In this document: one piece after another, positions 27,401-36,193 of the stretch
Layout: each line of letters opens with the position of its first letter
Numbering within the stretch: position 1 is the first letter of the stretch
Assembly: GCA_016290095.1 (NCBI GenBank)
Contig: JAEESU010000020.1
Coordinates: 1-53,626 of the forward strand
From: Clostridia bacterium
Lineage (GTDB): Bacteria > Bacillota > Clostridia > TANB77 > CAG-508
Length of the DNA: 53,626 nucleotides
Direction of reading: 5' to 3'
Made by a program: the position numbers and the translations under genes
Notes under the pieces: model-generated
What the model saw: the letters and a program-made list of their open reading frames with translations, nothing else
Database searches by the model: none
Told to the model about the DNA's origin: nothing

Positions 27401-30400
27401 TTCAGATTTCGAATTCAAATCAACAGATGTATTAAGTAATTATACAAATCCAAGTAAATGGCATAGAGTAGGAACAAATGAAAATTATACATCAGCAGAA
27501 TTAATGAGCAATTATAATGGATTAACAATGGCAGGAGAATATAGAAGAGTTGGATATACAGTAGAATTTTATCAAGGAAATAATAGTACATTAGCTGGAG
27601 CAACAAAATTAGGAGAACAAATATATTATTCAGGAGAGACTCAAAATTTAAATGCATATAATGGAACAGTACCAAGTGGATGGATATTTGCAGGATGGGG
27701 AACAACTCTAACAGCGACAAATGTAACATATACAAATCAACAGAGTGTGACTAACTTAACTGATATAGATGGTGATGTAATAGAATTATATGCAATATTC
27801 AAGAGACAAATAAATTTCTATGAAGGTATAGGTTCAAATTCAACTAGAACTCAATATTACAATCCATATCAAACAACAGGAAGTATAACATCAGTAACAG
27901 TACCAGTGTTGAATGATTTGAACAGATGGACAAAACTAGGATATAGAACAGATACAGAAGTAAGTACAGCAACAGTAGTAGTAACAACAGAAGAAGTGTC
28001 AATAACACCTCCATATGATCAAACAGAATTAGATTATTATGGAGTATATGCTAGAGACATATTACTGTATTCAGGAATAGCAGAAGCATCAAGTGTAACA
28101 AGAACACAATATTTAAATGTAGCAAATAATGGTACAGTATCATCAATAAATGCACCAACTCCAATAACAATTAGTGGTTGGACAGTAAGAGGATACAGTG
28201 AAGATACGTCAGCAACAAGTATTAGTTATGAAATAACAACTGATACAGATATAACACCAGCATATACATCAGACAATAACTTGTATGCAGTTTACAATAG
28301 AACAATATCTGTTGTATATTTAGGAAATGGAGCAACATCAGGAAGTGTACCAACATCAGAAACAACACAGTATTATAATACACATGGAGATATAACATCA
28401 AATGTATTAAACTTAGCTCCAAACGGATATACAAAAACAGGATATACAGCCAAGACACCAGTATGGAATACAAAAGCAGATGGAACAGGAGAACCACATG
28501 CAGCAGAAGAAAATTATACATTTGCACCAATAGTAGATGAAAATGCCACAATAACAATGTATGCACAATGGAGTGCAGAAGAAGATATACCATATGTAGT
28601 AAAACACTGGCAACAAAAATTAACAGGGGAAGCAGGACAGTATGATAGCACAAATTATGATATAAAAGATACACAGAATTTAACAGGAGAAGCAGATAGT
28701 CAAGTAACACCAGCATTTAATACATATGAAGGATTTACGCCAGCAGGAACAGAACAAACAATAACAATAGCAACAGATGGAAGTACGGTAGTAAATTATT
28801 ACTATAATAGAAATAGTTATGATGTAACATTAAATAAAGGAACAGGAATAGAAGAAGTTACAGGAGCAGGAAGTTATTTATATGGAGAAGAAGTAACAAT
28901 CAATGCAACAATGAAAGAAGGATACCGCTGGGTAAATTGGACTGGAACGAATAATATAACTACAAAAAACTATACATTTACAATGCCAGCTGAAAATATA
29001 AATGATACAGCAAATGGAGAAATAGATGAGAACCAAACAAAGATGCTAAAATATACTGTAGAGTATTATAAAGATGGTATTTTACAAGATACACAAACGG
29101 AAAGCAAAGAAGTACAGGTACTTGAAGATGATACAATAGATGTTGACCACACAAAAATAAATATAACAGATAAATATGAAGGTTATACATTTGAAAGGAC
29201 AGAACCAGAAATTATTCTAGATGTGGTTGATAATGGAACGATAATAAAAGTATATTATATATCAATAAGAAAAATAATAGTAAAATATGTTGACAAAAAT
29301 GATCCAGAGAATGTATTACTTGTAGAAGAAAGAAAAGGAAAACATGGTACAACAGTTGAAACAGAAGCAAAAGACTTTGATGGATATGTATTGGTAGAAA
29401 AGCCAGATATAGAAGAACATACATTTAATGAAGAAGAGCAAGTGGTATACTACTATTACGCAAAACAATCAAGCGGAGTCATAGCAAAATACATAAATAT
29501 ACTTAATAATAATCTAGTAGCAGATAGTGAAGCATATGAAGGCTTAGAAGGAACAGAATATGAAACAGAATCAAAAGAAATAGAAGGATTCAACATAGTA
29601 ACAAATAAAGAATATTATGATATGATAGTAAGAAGAGATGAGAACTTCTTAAGTGATAACGAAGTGGAAACTGTAGAAGAGTATTTAGAGAAGAAAGGTA
29701 TTGACGGAGAAGAAGAGTATATACCAAAAAATGCAAAAGGAGAAATGGCAGAAGAATTAATAGAAGTAAAATACTATTATATGCCAAAAGTAAAATTAAT
29801 AGTAAAATATAAAGATATATATTCAGAAGAAGACTTAAAAGAAAACATAGATGGAGAACTTGTAGACTCAACATTAGAATATGAGGGAATAGTAAACGAA
29901 GAATATGAAACAGAAGCAAAAGATTTTGAGAAGTATTACAAGGTAACAAATAAGATTTTCTACAAAGCATATTTAAGAAATCATCCGGAAGTATTAGAAG
30001 AATCAGAAGCGGAAACACTAGAGAAATACTTAGAAATAAACAATATAGATCCAGAAGCAGAATATGTACCAGAAAATGCAAAAGAGAAATACGAAATAGT
30101 AATGAATGAAGATGGCACATATACAAATGAAATAATAATAACATACTACTATGTAGCAGAAAGAGAAGTAAAAGTTAAATACTATGATAAGACAACAGGA
30201 GAAGAGATAGCAGAAGAAGAAATAAAAATAGGACCAGATGGAGAACTATATGATTTAGCAGATGAAAAGAGGCAAATAGAAGGGTACACATTAGTAGAAG
30301 AACCAGAAGAATCGAAAGGCGTCTATAAAGAAGATAATGAAACGAAAAATTACTATTATGCAAAGAATACACAAATAATAGTAAAATATGTGGACAAAGG

Positions 30401-30929
30401 AACAGAAGAAGAGATAATAGAAGATGTAATAATAGATGGATATGAAGGAAAAGAATATATTACAGAAAAGAAGGCATTTGAAGGTTACGAATTTGAAGAA
30501 GTAGATGGAGATGCAGATGGAACGATGACAGATGAACCAATAACAATAAAATATTATTACATTAAGAAAAAGGCGGAAGAGCAAAAAGATGAGCCTAAAG
30601 ACGAATCAAAAGAAGAGAATAAAGATTCTAAAAAAGAAGAAAACAGTAATAGTGGAAAAACAACAATTATAAATAATTACTACTATACAGATAGTAAGAA
30701 AGATAATACTCAAAATAATCAATCTACTTCAAATGTAGCAAAAAATACAGTAAATAATACAAACATAAAAAATACGGCAAAAGAACAATCTAAAGAAACG
30801 TCTACACCAAAAACAGGAGATATTTTGCCAATAATAGCTTTCGGAGCAATTGGTATAGTGGTATTAGCAAATATTATACAAATGGCATTAACTAAAAAGA
30901 AAAAAGATAAAAAGTCAAAAATAGAATAA
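24489..30929 (+). CDS. giant sortase-anchored surface protein with DUF285 repeats, InlB-type and MucBP-like repeats
   Basis: 2146 residues. I place the start at ATG 24489, behind GGAG at 11 bases; an in-frame TTG at 24468 lies before the GGAG. A hydrophobic signal segment lies at ~9-26. Residues ~132-427 and ~678-970 are arrays of 27-residue BspA/DUF285 leucine-rich units, each like FDTSNVTNMxxMFxxCSSLTSLDLGDN. Between and after them are InlB B-type repeats (FNGNGATSG...GFTRTGYGFKGWNSKADGTG; ~476-555 and several at ~1020-1370). Then come MucBP-like modules with VKYVDK and YYY motifs (~1420-2030). A Lys/Glu/Asn-rich stalk ends in TPKTGD (~2106), a hydrophobic helix and a basic tail: a cell-wall sorting signal. 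Such proteins mediate adhesion. No sortase gene is in view. Confidence 0.92.
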   Translation: MKKKNFISKKGILICFIIGVLLAIGACRIIQSEHKEINIIGAEQKHLLANIASGTSGSCDWVIDEDGILTISPTNGTSGTLANFETNNDVPWYTYRESITKAQFQGTIYGNTYCVKMFDYCSNITEIDFTNFDVSNVTNMFGMFDSCSNLISINLGDNFDTSNVTNMVGMFYECSSLTSLNLGNNFDTSNVTSMISMFAGCSNLTSLDLGDKFDTSNVTSMISMFQDCSSLTSLDLGDNFDTSNVTNMTVMFMGCSSLTSLDLGDKFDTSNVTSMTEMFCQCSSLTSLDLGDNFDTSNVKIMPAMFFDCSNLTSLDLGDNFDTSNVKSIPAMFGGCSSLTSLDLGDKFDTSNVTEMSAMFERCSSLTSLDLGDNFDTSNVKTMPGMFYECSSLTSLDLSSFDTSSVTNMSNMLFNTASLRSLTLSSDFEFKSTDVLDDYTNPSKWHRVGTNENYTSAELMSNYNGSTMAGEYRRIEYTIEFNGNGATSGSTASMSMYGGEAKNLTSNGFTRTGYGFKGWNSKADGTGVSYVNEQSVIDLTEEDGETVTLFAQWQKAELMQRETAQSNQYYVIGADQNASNPRTNTGYLAEQISTITLVDNKTTMPNTGVVDSWDVSKDNDGSVIAWITDAGIVNEVQMYNLYIGGNGAGSIVAPNSGYNNGLFQNYNKCTIINGLEFLDTSSVTNMNNMFYNCSNLTSLDLGDRFDTSGVTNMQNMFLNCSSLASLDLGDKFDTSNVIDMNAMFYGCSSLASLDLGDNFNTSNVTNISAMFYGCSSLTSLELDDNFDTSNVTNISAMFYGSSSLTSLDLGDNFDTSNVTNISAMFYGCGSLTNLDLGDKFDTSNVKNMNAMFLNCSSLVSLDLGDKFDTSNVIDMSAMFYGCSGLASLDLGDNFNTSNVTNISAMFYGCSSLASLDIGDNFNTSNVTYMGSMFYECSSLTSLDLSSFNTSSVTNMSNMLTGMTSLRSLTLSSDFEFKSTDVLSNYTNPSKWHRVGTNENYTSAELMSNYNGLTMAGEYRRVGYTVEFYQGNNSTLAGATKLGEQIYYSGETQNLNAYNGTVPSGWIFAGWGTTLTATNVTYTNQQSVTNLTDIDGDVIELYAIFKRQINFYEGIGSNSTRTQYYNPYQTTGSITSVTVPVLNDLNRWTKLGYRTDTEVSTATVVVTTEEVSITPPYDQTELDYYGVYARDILLYSGIAEASSVTRTQYLNVANNGTVSSINAPTPITISGWTVRGYSEDTSATSISYEITTDTDITPAYTSDNNLYAVYNRTISVVYLGNGATSGSVPTSETTQYYNTHGDITSNVLNLAPNGYTKTGYTAKTPVWNTKADGTGEPHAAEENYTFAPIVDENATITMYAQWSAEEDIPYVVKHWQQKLTGEAGQYDSTNYDIKDTQNLTGEADSQVTPAFNTYEGFTPAGTEQTITIATDGSTVVNYYYNRNSYDVTLNKGTGIEEVTGAGSYLYGEEVTINATMKEGYRWVNWTGTNNITTKNYTFTMPAENINDTANGEIDENQTKMLKYTVEYYKDGILQDTQTESKEVQVLEDDTIDVDHTKINITDKYEGYTFERTEPEIILDVVDNGTIIKVYYISIRKIIVKYVDKNDPENVLLVEERKGKHGTTVETEAKDFDGYVLVEKPDIEEHTFNEEEQVVYYYYAKQSSGVIAKYINILNNNLVADSEAYEGLEGTEYETESKEIEGFNIVTNKEYYDMIVRRDENFLSDNEVETVEEYLEKKGIDGEEEYIPKNAKGEMAEELIEVKYYYMPKVKLIVKYKDIYSEEDLKENIDGELVDSTLEYEGIVNEEYETEAKDFEKYYKVTNKIFYKAYLRNHPEVLEESEAETLEKYLEINNIDPEAEYVPENAKEKYEIVMNEDGTYTNEIIITYYYVAEREVKVKYYDKTTGEEIAEEEIKIGPDGELYDLADEKRQIEGYTLVEEPEESKGVYKEDNETKNYYYAKNTQIIVKYVDKGTEEEIIEDVIIDGYEGKEYITEKKAFEGYEFEEVDGDADGTMTDEPITIKYYYIKKKAEEQKDEPKDESKEENKDSKKEENSNSGKTTIINNYYYTDSKKDNTQNNQSTSNVAKNTVNNTNIKNTAKEQSKETSTPKTGDILPIIAFGAIGIVVLANIIQMALTKKKKDKKSKIE
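24882..25770 (+). repeat. First array of 81-bp DUF285 units (11 units)
   Basis: Tandem 81-bp units in frame, each coding one 27-residue repeat starting TTTGATACAAGTAATGTA. Unit 10 is one codon shorter, and unit 11 leads into a cap region that is repeated almost unchanged after the second array. Confidence 0.88.
26520..27404 (+). repeat. Second array of 81-bp DUF285 units (11 units)
   Basis: Same unit length and same number as the first array; again unit 10 is one codon short and unit 11 leads into a near-identical cap (SDFEFKSTDVL and the following YTNPSKWHRVGTNENYTS). Confidence 0.88.
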
Positions 30930-31010
30930 CAATCTACGATACAAAGAGGACAAGTATAAAAAAGAAGAATATACTATAGTGAACTAATATAGTGACACTT
31001 AAAAAGAACC

Positions 31011-31046
31011 TATGGGACTACATTAATTTGTAGTCTCATATTTTTT
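31011..31046 (+). terminator. Terminator of the surface-protein gene
   Basis: Stem TATGGGACTACA/TGTAGTCTCATA (31011-31022 with 31029-31040, one G-U pair), 6-base loop, followed by six T. Confidence 0.82.
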
Positions 31047-31074
31047 ATTTTTGATTGTTAGTTTTTTTCATAAA

Positions 31075-31136
31075 AAGACACCTCCATTTAGTATTTTAAC
31101 ATGAATTCTTTTTTCTTTACCTACTAAATGGGGTGC
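31075..31136 (-). terminator. Probable terminator of the M14 peptidase gene
   Basis: On the minus strand CACCCCATTTAGTA pairs with TACTAAATGGAGGTG (one bulged base), followed by TCTTTTT. The loop is long (~26 bases). It lies ~24 bases after the peptidase stop codon. Confidence 0.6.
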
Positions 31137-31159
31137 ATTTCAGAATATTATAGTTTTTT

Positions 31160-32434
31160 TTATTCTAGCATTCCAGTTACTAAGATACCTAAATTTTCTC
31201 TATATATTCCTGCAAATTGAGAGATAGGAATAGGATTTTCTCCAAGCCCGACTTCAATTGTAAATCCAGGTTTATTAAAGTAATCTATAAACCAATCTTT
31301 ATAGCCGGCAAATCCAGAATTATAAGGCACATCCTCTAAAGTGTACCCAGAAAATTCACTAAATTTTTCTGCGATTTCACGTCCCATAGGAGGAGTTTTA
31401 TCTTGATATTTATAGAAAATTACTCTTCCTTGTGTGTGATAAGTAATTATTAAATTAAAATTATGCATCAATGTGAAGTTATACAAAGCAACTGATTCTG
31501 GAGCTGTAAGTGGGCCATAACCTACAAAATCTCTTGGAGCTGGTTTATCAAATCCTTGATTATATTTAATTTCTTTTGCTTGATTCCAACCAGCTGGAAA
31601 TTGCAGATTTAGGTCAATTCCTTCACAATTCGCTTTCCATCCATTAGGAAAAGGAATATCTGAAAAATTATTTGCAATTCTACGAGCATTATTATATCCC
31701 CATGTGTTTTCAGTTAGTAATCCTGTTACTAAATCTACACCATCAGGATTTATCATAGGCAATATGTATAATGAAACATTATCAAATAATTTTCTACTAC
31801 TAACTCCAAAAATATTCAAATTATTTGCATAACTTTTACATAAGTTTTCTAAGAATTTCATCAATAATGGAGTTGTTATCCATTCATTTGCATGTATTGC
31901 AGCAGAATAAAAAACTTCTTTTTGACCTTTTCCAAATTTTATAACTCTAAGTGGCCTACCTAGAACACTTCTTCCAATTGTTAAAAACTCTAAAAAAGGA
32001 TAAATATTTCTTAATGAATTCAGGTTCATTGTGAGTAAATCAGAAGTGTAACTAACATCTGTAGGAACAACACTTCCTATTGGAATTACAATTGTGTTTC
32101 CTATGCTTAAATTATTCGGATCCAAATCAGGATTTGCAGTTTGAATAGCATCTACAGTTGTTGAGTATGTATTTGATAATTTAAAAAGAGTATCGCCTTC
32201 TTTAATAGTATAAACAATATATCCATCTATGTATGGCATAAGTGCATTCCATGTGTTTGGGCCTACAATTCCATCTACTGTTAAACCATTTGACCTTTGA
32301 AATCTTTGAACTGCAGAAAATGTTTGAAAACCAAATATTCCATCAATAGCTCCTTGATAAAAGCCAAGTTCTCTTAATGTACTTTGCAATAATTCAACAA
32401 GAGGGCCTTGAGAATTTAATCTTAAAATATCCAT
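31160..32434 (-). CDS. M14 peptidase, gamma-D-glutamyl-diaminopimelate type, with peptidoglycan-binding and LysM domains
   Basis: 424 residues, ATG behind AAAGGA. Three domains in order: PG_binding_1 (~5-65, with LQSTLRELGFYQGAIDGIFG), LysM (~73-117, YTIKEGDTLFKLSNTYSTT) and an M14 carboxypeptidase domain (~125-420). Zinc ligands are H181 and E184 in HANEW and H333 in TYHTQG; the catalytic glutamate is E394 in FTIEVG. The layout matches endopeptidase I of spore-formers (ENP1/YqgT), which cuts the gamma-D-Glu-diaminopimelate bond in peptidoglycan stems. No signal peptide is present, as in that group, which fits action inside the mother cell or after lysis. Transcribed divergently from the hslO operon. 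Confidence 0.9.
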   Translation of the reverse strand: MDILRLNSQGPLVELLQSTLRELGFYQGAIDGIFGFQTFSAVQRFQRSNGLTVDGIVGPNTWNALMPYIDGYIVYTIKEGDTLFKLSNTYSTTVDAIQTANPDLDPNNLSIGNTIVIPIGSVVPTDVSYTSDLLTMNLNSLRNIYPFLEFLTIGRSVLGRPLRVIKFGKGQKEVFYSAAIHANEWITTPLLMKFLENLCKSYANNLNIFGVSSRKLFDNVSLYILPMINPDGVDLVTGLLTENTWGYNNARRIANNFSDIPFPNGWKANCEGIDLNLQFPAGWNQAKEIKYNQGFDKPAPRDFVGYGPLTAPESVALYNFTLMHNFNLIITYHTQGRVIFYKYQDKTPPMGREIAEKFSEFSGYTLEDVPYNSGFAGYKDWFIDYFNKPGFTIEVGLGENPIPISQFAGIYRENLGILVTGMLE

Positions 32435-32588
32435 ATTAAATTCCTTTCTTTACTAATTTTATAATATTTTATTCCAAAATTTTTTAAGAGTTACTTTTTA
32501 TAAATAATATATCTAAAAACCTTGTAAATTTAGATTTTTTATTATAGAATAACGTTGTATATTAGACTAGTTAAGGGGTGTAAAAGAA

Positions 32589-32891
32589 GTGCTAGTAGAA
32601 GCAGAAATGAAGGAGTTAGCGGATAAAAAAGAATATACAAAAGTTTTTAATTATTTTCATGATGAATATACAGATATGTTGCGTGATTTTTTAACAAGAA
32701 ATGATATAGAAATAAATGAAGAGGATTGTTTGATAGATTATATTGTTAAAACTAGATTTTTTATGCCAAAATATAATCAATTTACAATTCCGATTACTAA
32801 TGCAATGTATAATGAAGATTTGTCTGAAGAGATGAAATACGAATTACTAATGACAACATATAAAGATGTAAGAGAGGCTTTTAATAAATAG
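32589..32891 (+). CDS. small helical protein of unknown function upstream of hslO
   Basis: 100 residues from GTG 32589, about 10 bases behind AAGGGG; an ATG at 32607 is an alternative start but has no better SD. Acidic and helical, with no membrane helix, cysteine pair or recognised motif (DYIVKTRFFMPKYNQF, then a Tyr/Met-rich end). Its stop codon TAG is immediately followed by the ATG of hslO, so the two are translated together. First gene of the hslO-dgt operon. Function unknown. Confidence 0.7.
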   Translation: MLVEAEMKELADKKEYTKVFNYFHDEYTDMLRDFLTRNDIEINEEDCLIDYIVKTRFFMPKYNQFTIPITNAMYNEDLSEEMKYELLMTTYKDVREAFNK

Positions 32892-33773
32892 ATGGACAGT
32901 GTAAAAAAGTTTTTAAGTAAAAATGGAAAAGTAAGTGTTATTTGTGCACAAACAACAGAACTAATAGAAGAAATTAAACAGATTCATGATTTAACTCCAA
33001 CTACTACAGCGGTTATGGGAAGATTTGCAACAATTTCTGGAATAATGGGATTTACAAATATAAAAGAGGATGATGATAAGCTTACAATACAAATAAGAGG
33101 TGGAGGCCCTGCAGGATCATTAGTTTCTGTTGTAAAAAGAAACGGAAATATCTCAAAAATAAAAGCATATTTAGATAATTCACATGTAGAATTACCATTA
33201 AAAGAAAATGGCAAAATTGATGTAGGCGGAGCAGTTGGAAATCAAGGTTTCTTAAATATAATTAAGAAAAATGAAATGGCTGAAGAAGGTTATACAGGTT
33301 TAGTACCACTTGTTTCTGGCGAAATAGCAGAAGACTTTGCTGAGTATTTTGCTAAATCAGAGCAAAAACCAACAGTGCTTGCATTAGGAGTTTTAGTTAA
33401 TAAAGATGGTGTGCAAGCAAGTGGTGGATATATGATTAATCTTATGCCTGATAGCACTGATGAAGATATTAGTAAAATAGAAAATGCTTTATCTGTAGCT
33501 CCAAGTATTAGTCAAATGCTTGCTGAAAACAAATCGTTAGAGGAAATAGCAAAAACAGTTATAGGAGACGAAGTAACACTATTAGAAGATAATTTGAAAA
33601 TAGAATTTGAATGTGATTGTAGTAAAGAAACATTTGAAAAGGCATTAATTTCACTTGGAAAAGATGACTTAAATGAAATTATTCAAAAAGATGGTAAAGC
33701 TGATATAGTATGCCATTTTTGCAATAAACAATATCATTTTACAAAAGAAGAATTAGAGAACCTAATAAAATAG
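32892..33773 (+). CDS. hslO: Hsp33 redox-regulated chaperone
   Basis: 293 residues, full length. The C-terminal zinc redox switch is intact: C241-x-C243 (ECDCS) and C274-x2-C277 (CHFC). The N-terminal domain shows GGGPAGSLVSV (~70-80) and the conserved VGGAVGNQGFLNI. Under oxidative stress and unfolding conditions these cysteines form disulfides, zinc is released and the protein becomes an ATP-independent holdase in the cytoplasm. It starts at the base after the upstream stop codon; the nearest SD-like GAGAGG is ~14 bases away, so translation probably depends on coupling. Confidence 0.95.
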   Translation: MDSVKKFLSKNGKVSVICAQTTELIEEIKQIHDLTPTTTAVMGRFATISGIMGFTNIKEDDDKLTIQIRGGGPAGSLVSVVKRNGNISKIKAYLDNSHVELPLKENGKIDVGGAVGNQGFLNIIKKNEMAEEGYTGLVPLVSGEIAEDFAEYFAKSEQKPTVLALGVLVNKDGVQASGGYMINLMPDSTDEDISKIENALSVAPSISQMLAENKSLEEIAKTVIGDEVTLLEDNLKIEFECDCSKETFEKALISLGKDDLNEIIQKDGKADIVCHFCNKQYHFTKEELENLIK

Positions 33774-33788
33774 AAGGAAAGTGAACAA

Positions 33789-34994
33789 ATGAAAAAATTT
33801 GAGAGTGTAGCAATGGTTCCCGGAAGTGAAAAATGGGAAAAAGCTATATCTAGAACTGAAGAATTGTATAATCCTATTTCAGGAGATACACCAATGAGAA
33901 GCGAATTTGATAGAGATTATACAAGAATTATCAATTGTAATGCATATAGAAGATTAAAACATAAAACACAAGTGTTTTTCTCACCAAAAAATGACCATAT
34001 TTGCACAAGAATTGAACATGTTAACTTAGTTGAATCAATAAGTAACACAATATCAAATTATTTAGGATTAAACTCAGAATTAACAAGAGCAATTGCAGTA
34101 TGCCATGATATTGGACATAGCCCATTTGGACATCAAGGTGAAAGAATATTATCAGAAATAGCTCAAAGAGAATATGGTGAAAAATTTTGGCACGCAGGAA
34201 ACGGATTGCATACTGTTGAGGATTTAGAATTATTAGCTGACTTGAACGGACATAAGAAGAATCTAAATCTTACTTATTCAGTTAGAGATGGAATTTTAGC
34301 ACATAGTGGAGAGCCTATAAAAGAAGGACAAAAAACAAGAGATGAATTTATAGATCTAAAAGAGTTTAATTCATCAAATAAATTTGCTCCATATACATGG
34401 GAAGCATGTGCGGTAAAAATAGCAGATAACATTTCTTATTTGGGTAGAGATATTGAAGATGCAATAGAAATGAAATTGATAAATGAAAGAGATTTATATT
34501 TCTTTAATAAAGCAATTGAAAAAATAAATGTAAATAATTCAAGTATTATAGGATATTTAATAAGAGACTTATGCGAGAACAGCTCGATTGAAGAGGGAAT
34601 GAAATTCTCAGAAGAAGCTCATGAAATAATGATGAAAATTAGAACATTTAATAATGAAAAAATTTATAAACACGAAAAAATACAACCTACCATAAGATAT
34701 TTTAAAGTTTTAATGCACGAAATTTTTTATATTTTAAAAAATGAATATAATGGAACTGCTACAGTAAGAAATATAAAAAAGATGAAGAGATATTATCCTA
34801 ATTTAGCCAATCGTTTTGCAACATGGCTTGAATCATATTCGAATTCAGATGATAGAGAAGCTGAAAAATATTATAATAAAGTAATATATGATTTAAATAA
34901 ACCAGAAGATTATTATAGAGCAATAATAGATTATATGGCAGGAATGACAGATCAATATATAGTAAATGTTTATAATGAAATAGTTAGTTTTTAA
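33789..34994 (+). CDS. dgt: deoxyguanosinetriphosphate triphosphohydrolase-like HD protein
   Basis: 401 residues, ATG behind AAGGAAAG. HD-domain metal ligands are present: H77 in RIEHVNLV, and H106-D107 with H110 in CHDIGHSPFGH. The family hydrolyses dNTPs to deoxynucleosides and triphosphate and helps set dNTP levels. Preserved family markers include the N-terminal RSEFDRDYTRIINCNAYRRLKHKTQVF and, further on, ADNISYLGRDIEDA. Length is in the range of the short dGTPase type (~330-450). It is in an operon with hslO and the TSCPD gene. Confidence 0.92.
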   Translation: MKKFESVAMVPGSEKWEKAISRTEELYNPISGDTPMRSEFDRDYTRIINCNAYRRLKHKTQVFFSPKNDHICTRIEHVNLVESISNTISNYLGLNSELTRAIAVCHDIGHSPFGHQGERILSEIAQREYGEKFWHAGNGLHTVEDLELLADLNGHKKNLNLTYSVRDGILAHSGEPIKEGQKTRDEFIDLKEFNSSNKFAPYTWEACAVKIADNISYLGRDIEDAIEMKLINERDLYFFNKAIEKINVNNSSIIGYLIRDLCENSSIEEGMKFSEEAHEIMMKIRTFNNEKIYKHEKIQPTIRYFKVLMHEIFYILKNEYNGTATVRNIKKMKRYYPNLANRFATWLESYSNSDDREAEKYYNKVIYDLNKPEDYYRAIIDYMAGMTDQYIVNVYNEIVSF

Positions 34995-35004
34995 GGAGAA
35001 AAAT

Positions 35005-35256
35005 ATGATAAAAGAATATATACCAGAGGGCGTTTGCTCTAGAAGAATAATAATTGAAACAGAAGATGATATAATAAAATCAGTAAAATTCTTAGGTGGT
35101 TGTGATGGAAATACTCAAGGTGTTGCATCACTACTTGTTGGAATGAAAATAGATGATGCAATATCAAGACTTAAGGGAATTGACTGCAGGGGAAGAGGAA
35201 CATCATGCCCTGATCAATTATCAAAAGCATTAGAAGAGATAAAACAAGGAAAATAA
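35005..35256 (+). CDS. TSCPD domain protein
   Basis: 83 residues, ATG behind AAGGAG. It contains VCSRRIIIETEDD, GGCDGNTQG and GRGTSCPDQL, the pattern that gives the TSCPD domain its name. The domain also occurs at the C-terminus of some ribonucleotide reductases, where its cysteines bind zinc. Three cysteines (in VCSR, GGCDG, TSCPD) and a fourth in IDCRG could bind one metal ion. As a stand-alone small protein its role is unknown. Last gene of the operon that starts at 32589. Confidence 0.88.
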   Translation: MIKEYIPEGVCSRRIIIETEDDIIKSVKFLGGCDGNTQGVASLLVGMKIDDAISRLKGIDCRGRGTSCPDQLSKALEEIKQGK

Positions 35257-35266
35257 TATTAATAGT

Positions 35267-35298
35267 AAAAACTCGTAAACATTGTTTACGAGTTTTTT
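35267..35298. terminator. Bidirectional terminator between the TSCPD gene and rsmA
   Basis: A perfect 14-bp stem AAAAACTCGTAAAC/GTTTACGAGTTTTT with a 3-base loop, A/T-run on both sides. The rsmA stop codon lies inside it, so it ends both convergent transcripts. Confidence 0.85.
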
Positions 35299-36134
35299 AT
35301 CATATATTCAGCTATTTTTTTGAAATCTTCTAAACTTAATTGTTCTGCTCTAATAAGAGTATCTATATTTAAATTTATAAGCATGTTTTCTAAATAATTT
35401 TTATCTTTTATTCCAGAGTTAGATAGAGAATTAACAAGCGTTTTTCTTTTTTGTAAGAATGCAAGTTTGATTATTTTAAAGAACTGTTTTTTATCACTGA
35501 TTTCTATTGGCGGATTATTCAATATATTTAATTGAATTACGCTAGAGTCGACTTTTGGAGCTGGAATGAAACAATCTCTAGGAACATTTAATACTATTTC
35601 TGGTTTTGTATAATAGTTTATTGTATAGGTAATTGCTCCAGTATCTTTACCACCAGGCTTTTCTGCAAGTCTTTCTGCAACTTCTTTTTGTACCATCACA
35701 GTTATACTTTCTAAAGGTAACTGCTCTTCCAAAAGTTTCATTATGATAGGTGTTGTGATGTAGTATGGAAGATTTGCAACAATTTTTGCTTTTTTGTGAT
35801 TTGAGTCTTCAATTATTTTTTTAATATTAATTTTTAAAATATCATCATTTATTAATTCAAAATTAGAGTACATTGAGAATCTATCATTTAAGACAGTAAT
35901 CATTTTAGGATCTAATTCAACACAAATAACTTTTCCTGCTTTTTCTAATAATGGAAGAGTTAAATTTCCAAGGCCTGGGCCGATTTCTATAACTAAGTCA
36001 TCTTTTGAAACATTAGCTTTTTCAATAATATTTTTCACAATAGAATCATCAATTAAGAAGTTTTGACCATATCCTTTATTTGCTGTAATATGATATTTAT
36101 TCATTATAAATTTTGTTTCTTCAAATAAATTCAT
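35286..36134 (-). CDS. rsmA: 16S rRNA (adenine1518/1519-N6)-dimethyltransferase
   Basis: 282 residues, typical KsgA length. It dimethylates two adjacent adenines in the 3' terminal helix of 16S rRNA during 30S maturation. The start KGYGQNFLIDD (20-30) is the family's RNA-binding entry. SAM-binding motif I is VIEIGPGLGNLT (48-59), CVELDPKM (71-78) holds the acidic ribose-binding residue, and the catalytic motif IV is NLPYY (121-125). The C-terminal domain is intact. ATG behind AAGGAAAAG. It has its own promoter and is monocistronic here. Confidence 0.96.
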   Translation of the reverse strand: MNLFEETKFIMNKYHITANKGYGQNFLIDDSIVKNIIEKANVSKDDLVIEIGPGLGNLTLPLLEKAGKVICVELDPKMITVLNDRFSMYSNFELINDDILKINIKKIIEDSNHKKAKIVANLPYYITTPIIMKLLEEQLPLESITVMVQKEVAERLAEKPGGKDTGAITYTINYYTKPEIVLNVPRDCFIPAPKVDSSVIQLNILNNPPIEISDKKQFFKIIKLAFLQKRKTLVNSLSNSGIKDKNYLENMLINLNIDTLIRAEQLSLEDFKKIAEYMIKNS

Positions 36135-36164
36135 TATCTTTTCCTTATTTACATAATATATAAT

Positions 36165-36193
36165 ATTTTACTACAATTTTTCTATTTAATCAA
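36165..36193 (-). promoter_or_regulatory. Promoter of rsmA
   Basis: On the minus strand: TTGATT (36193-36188), 17-base spacer, TAAAAT (36170-36165), 30 bases before the start codon. Confidence 0.65.

Noticed and set aside
24882-27404. CRISPR array, because of regular repeats
   Set aside because: The units are 81 bp, directly adjacent, in frame and protein-coding; there are no spacers.
28222-28716. Minus-strand frame of 164 residues opposite the surface protein
   Set aside because: Same cause: the coding-strand repeats create a hydrophobic antisense frame; no start signals.
29590-30144. Long minus-strand frame of 184 residues opposite the surface protein
   Set aside because: It is a Leu/Tyr-rich mirror of the repetitive Glu/Lys-rich coding strand with no SD; an artefact of composition.
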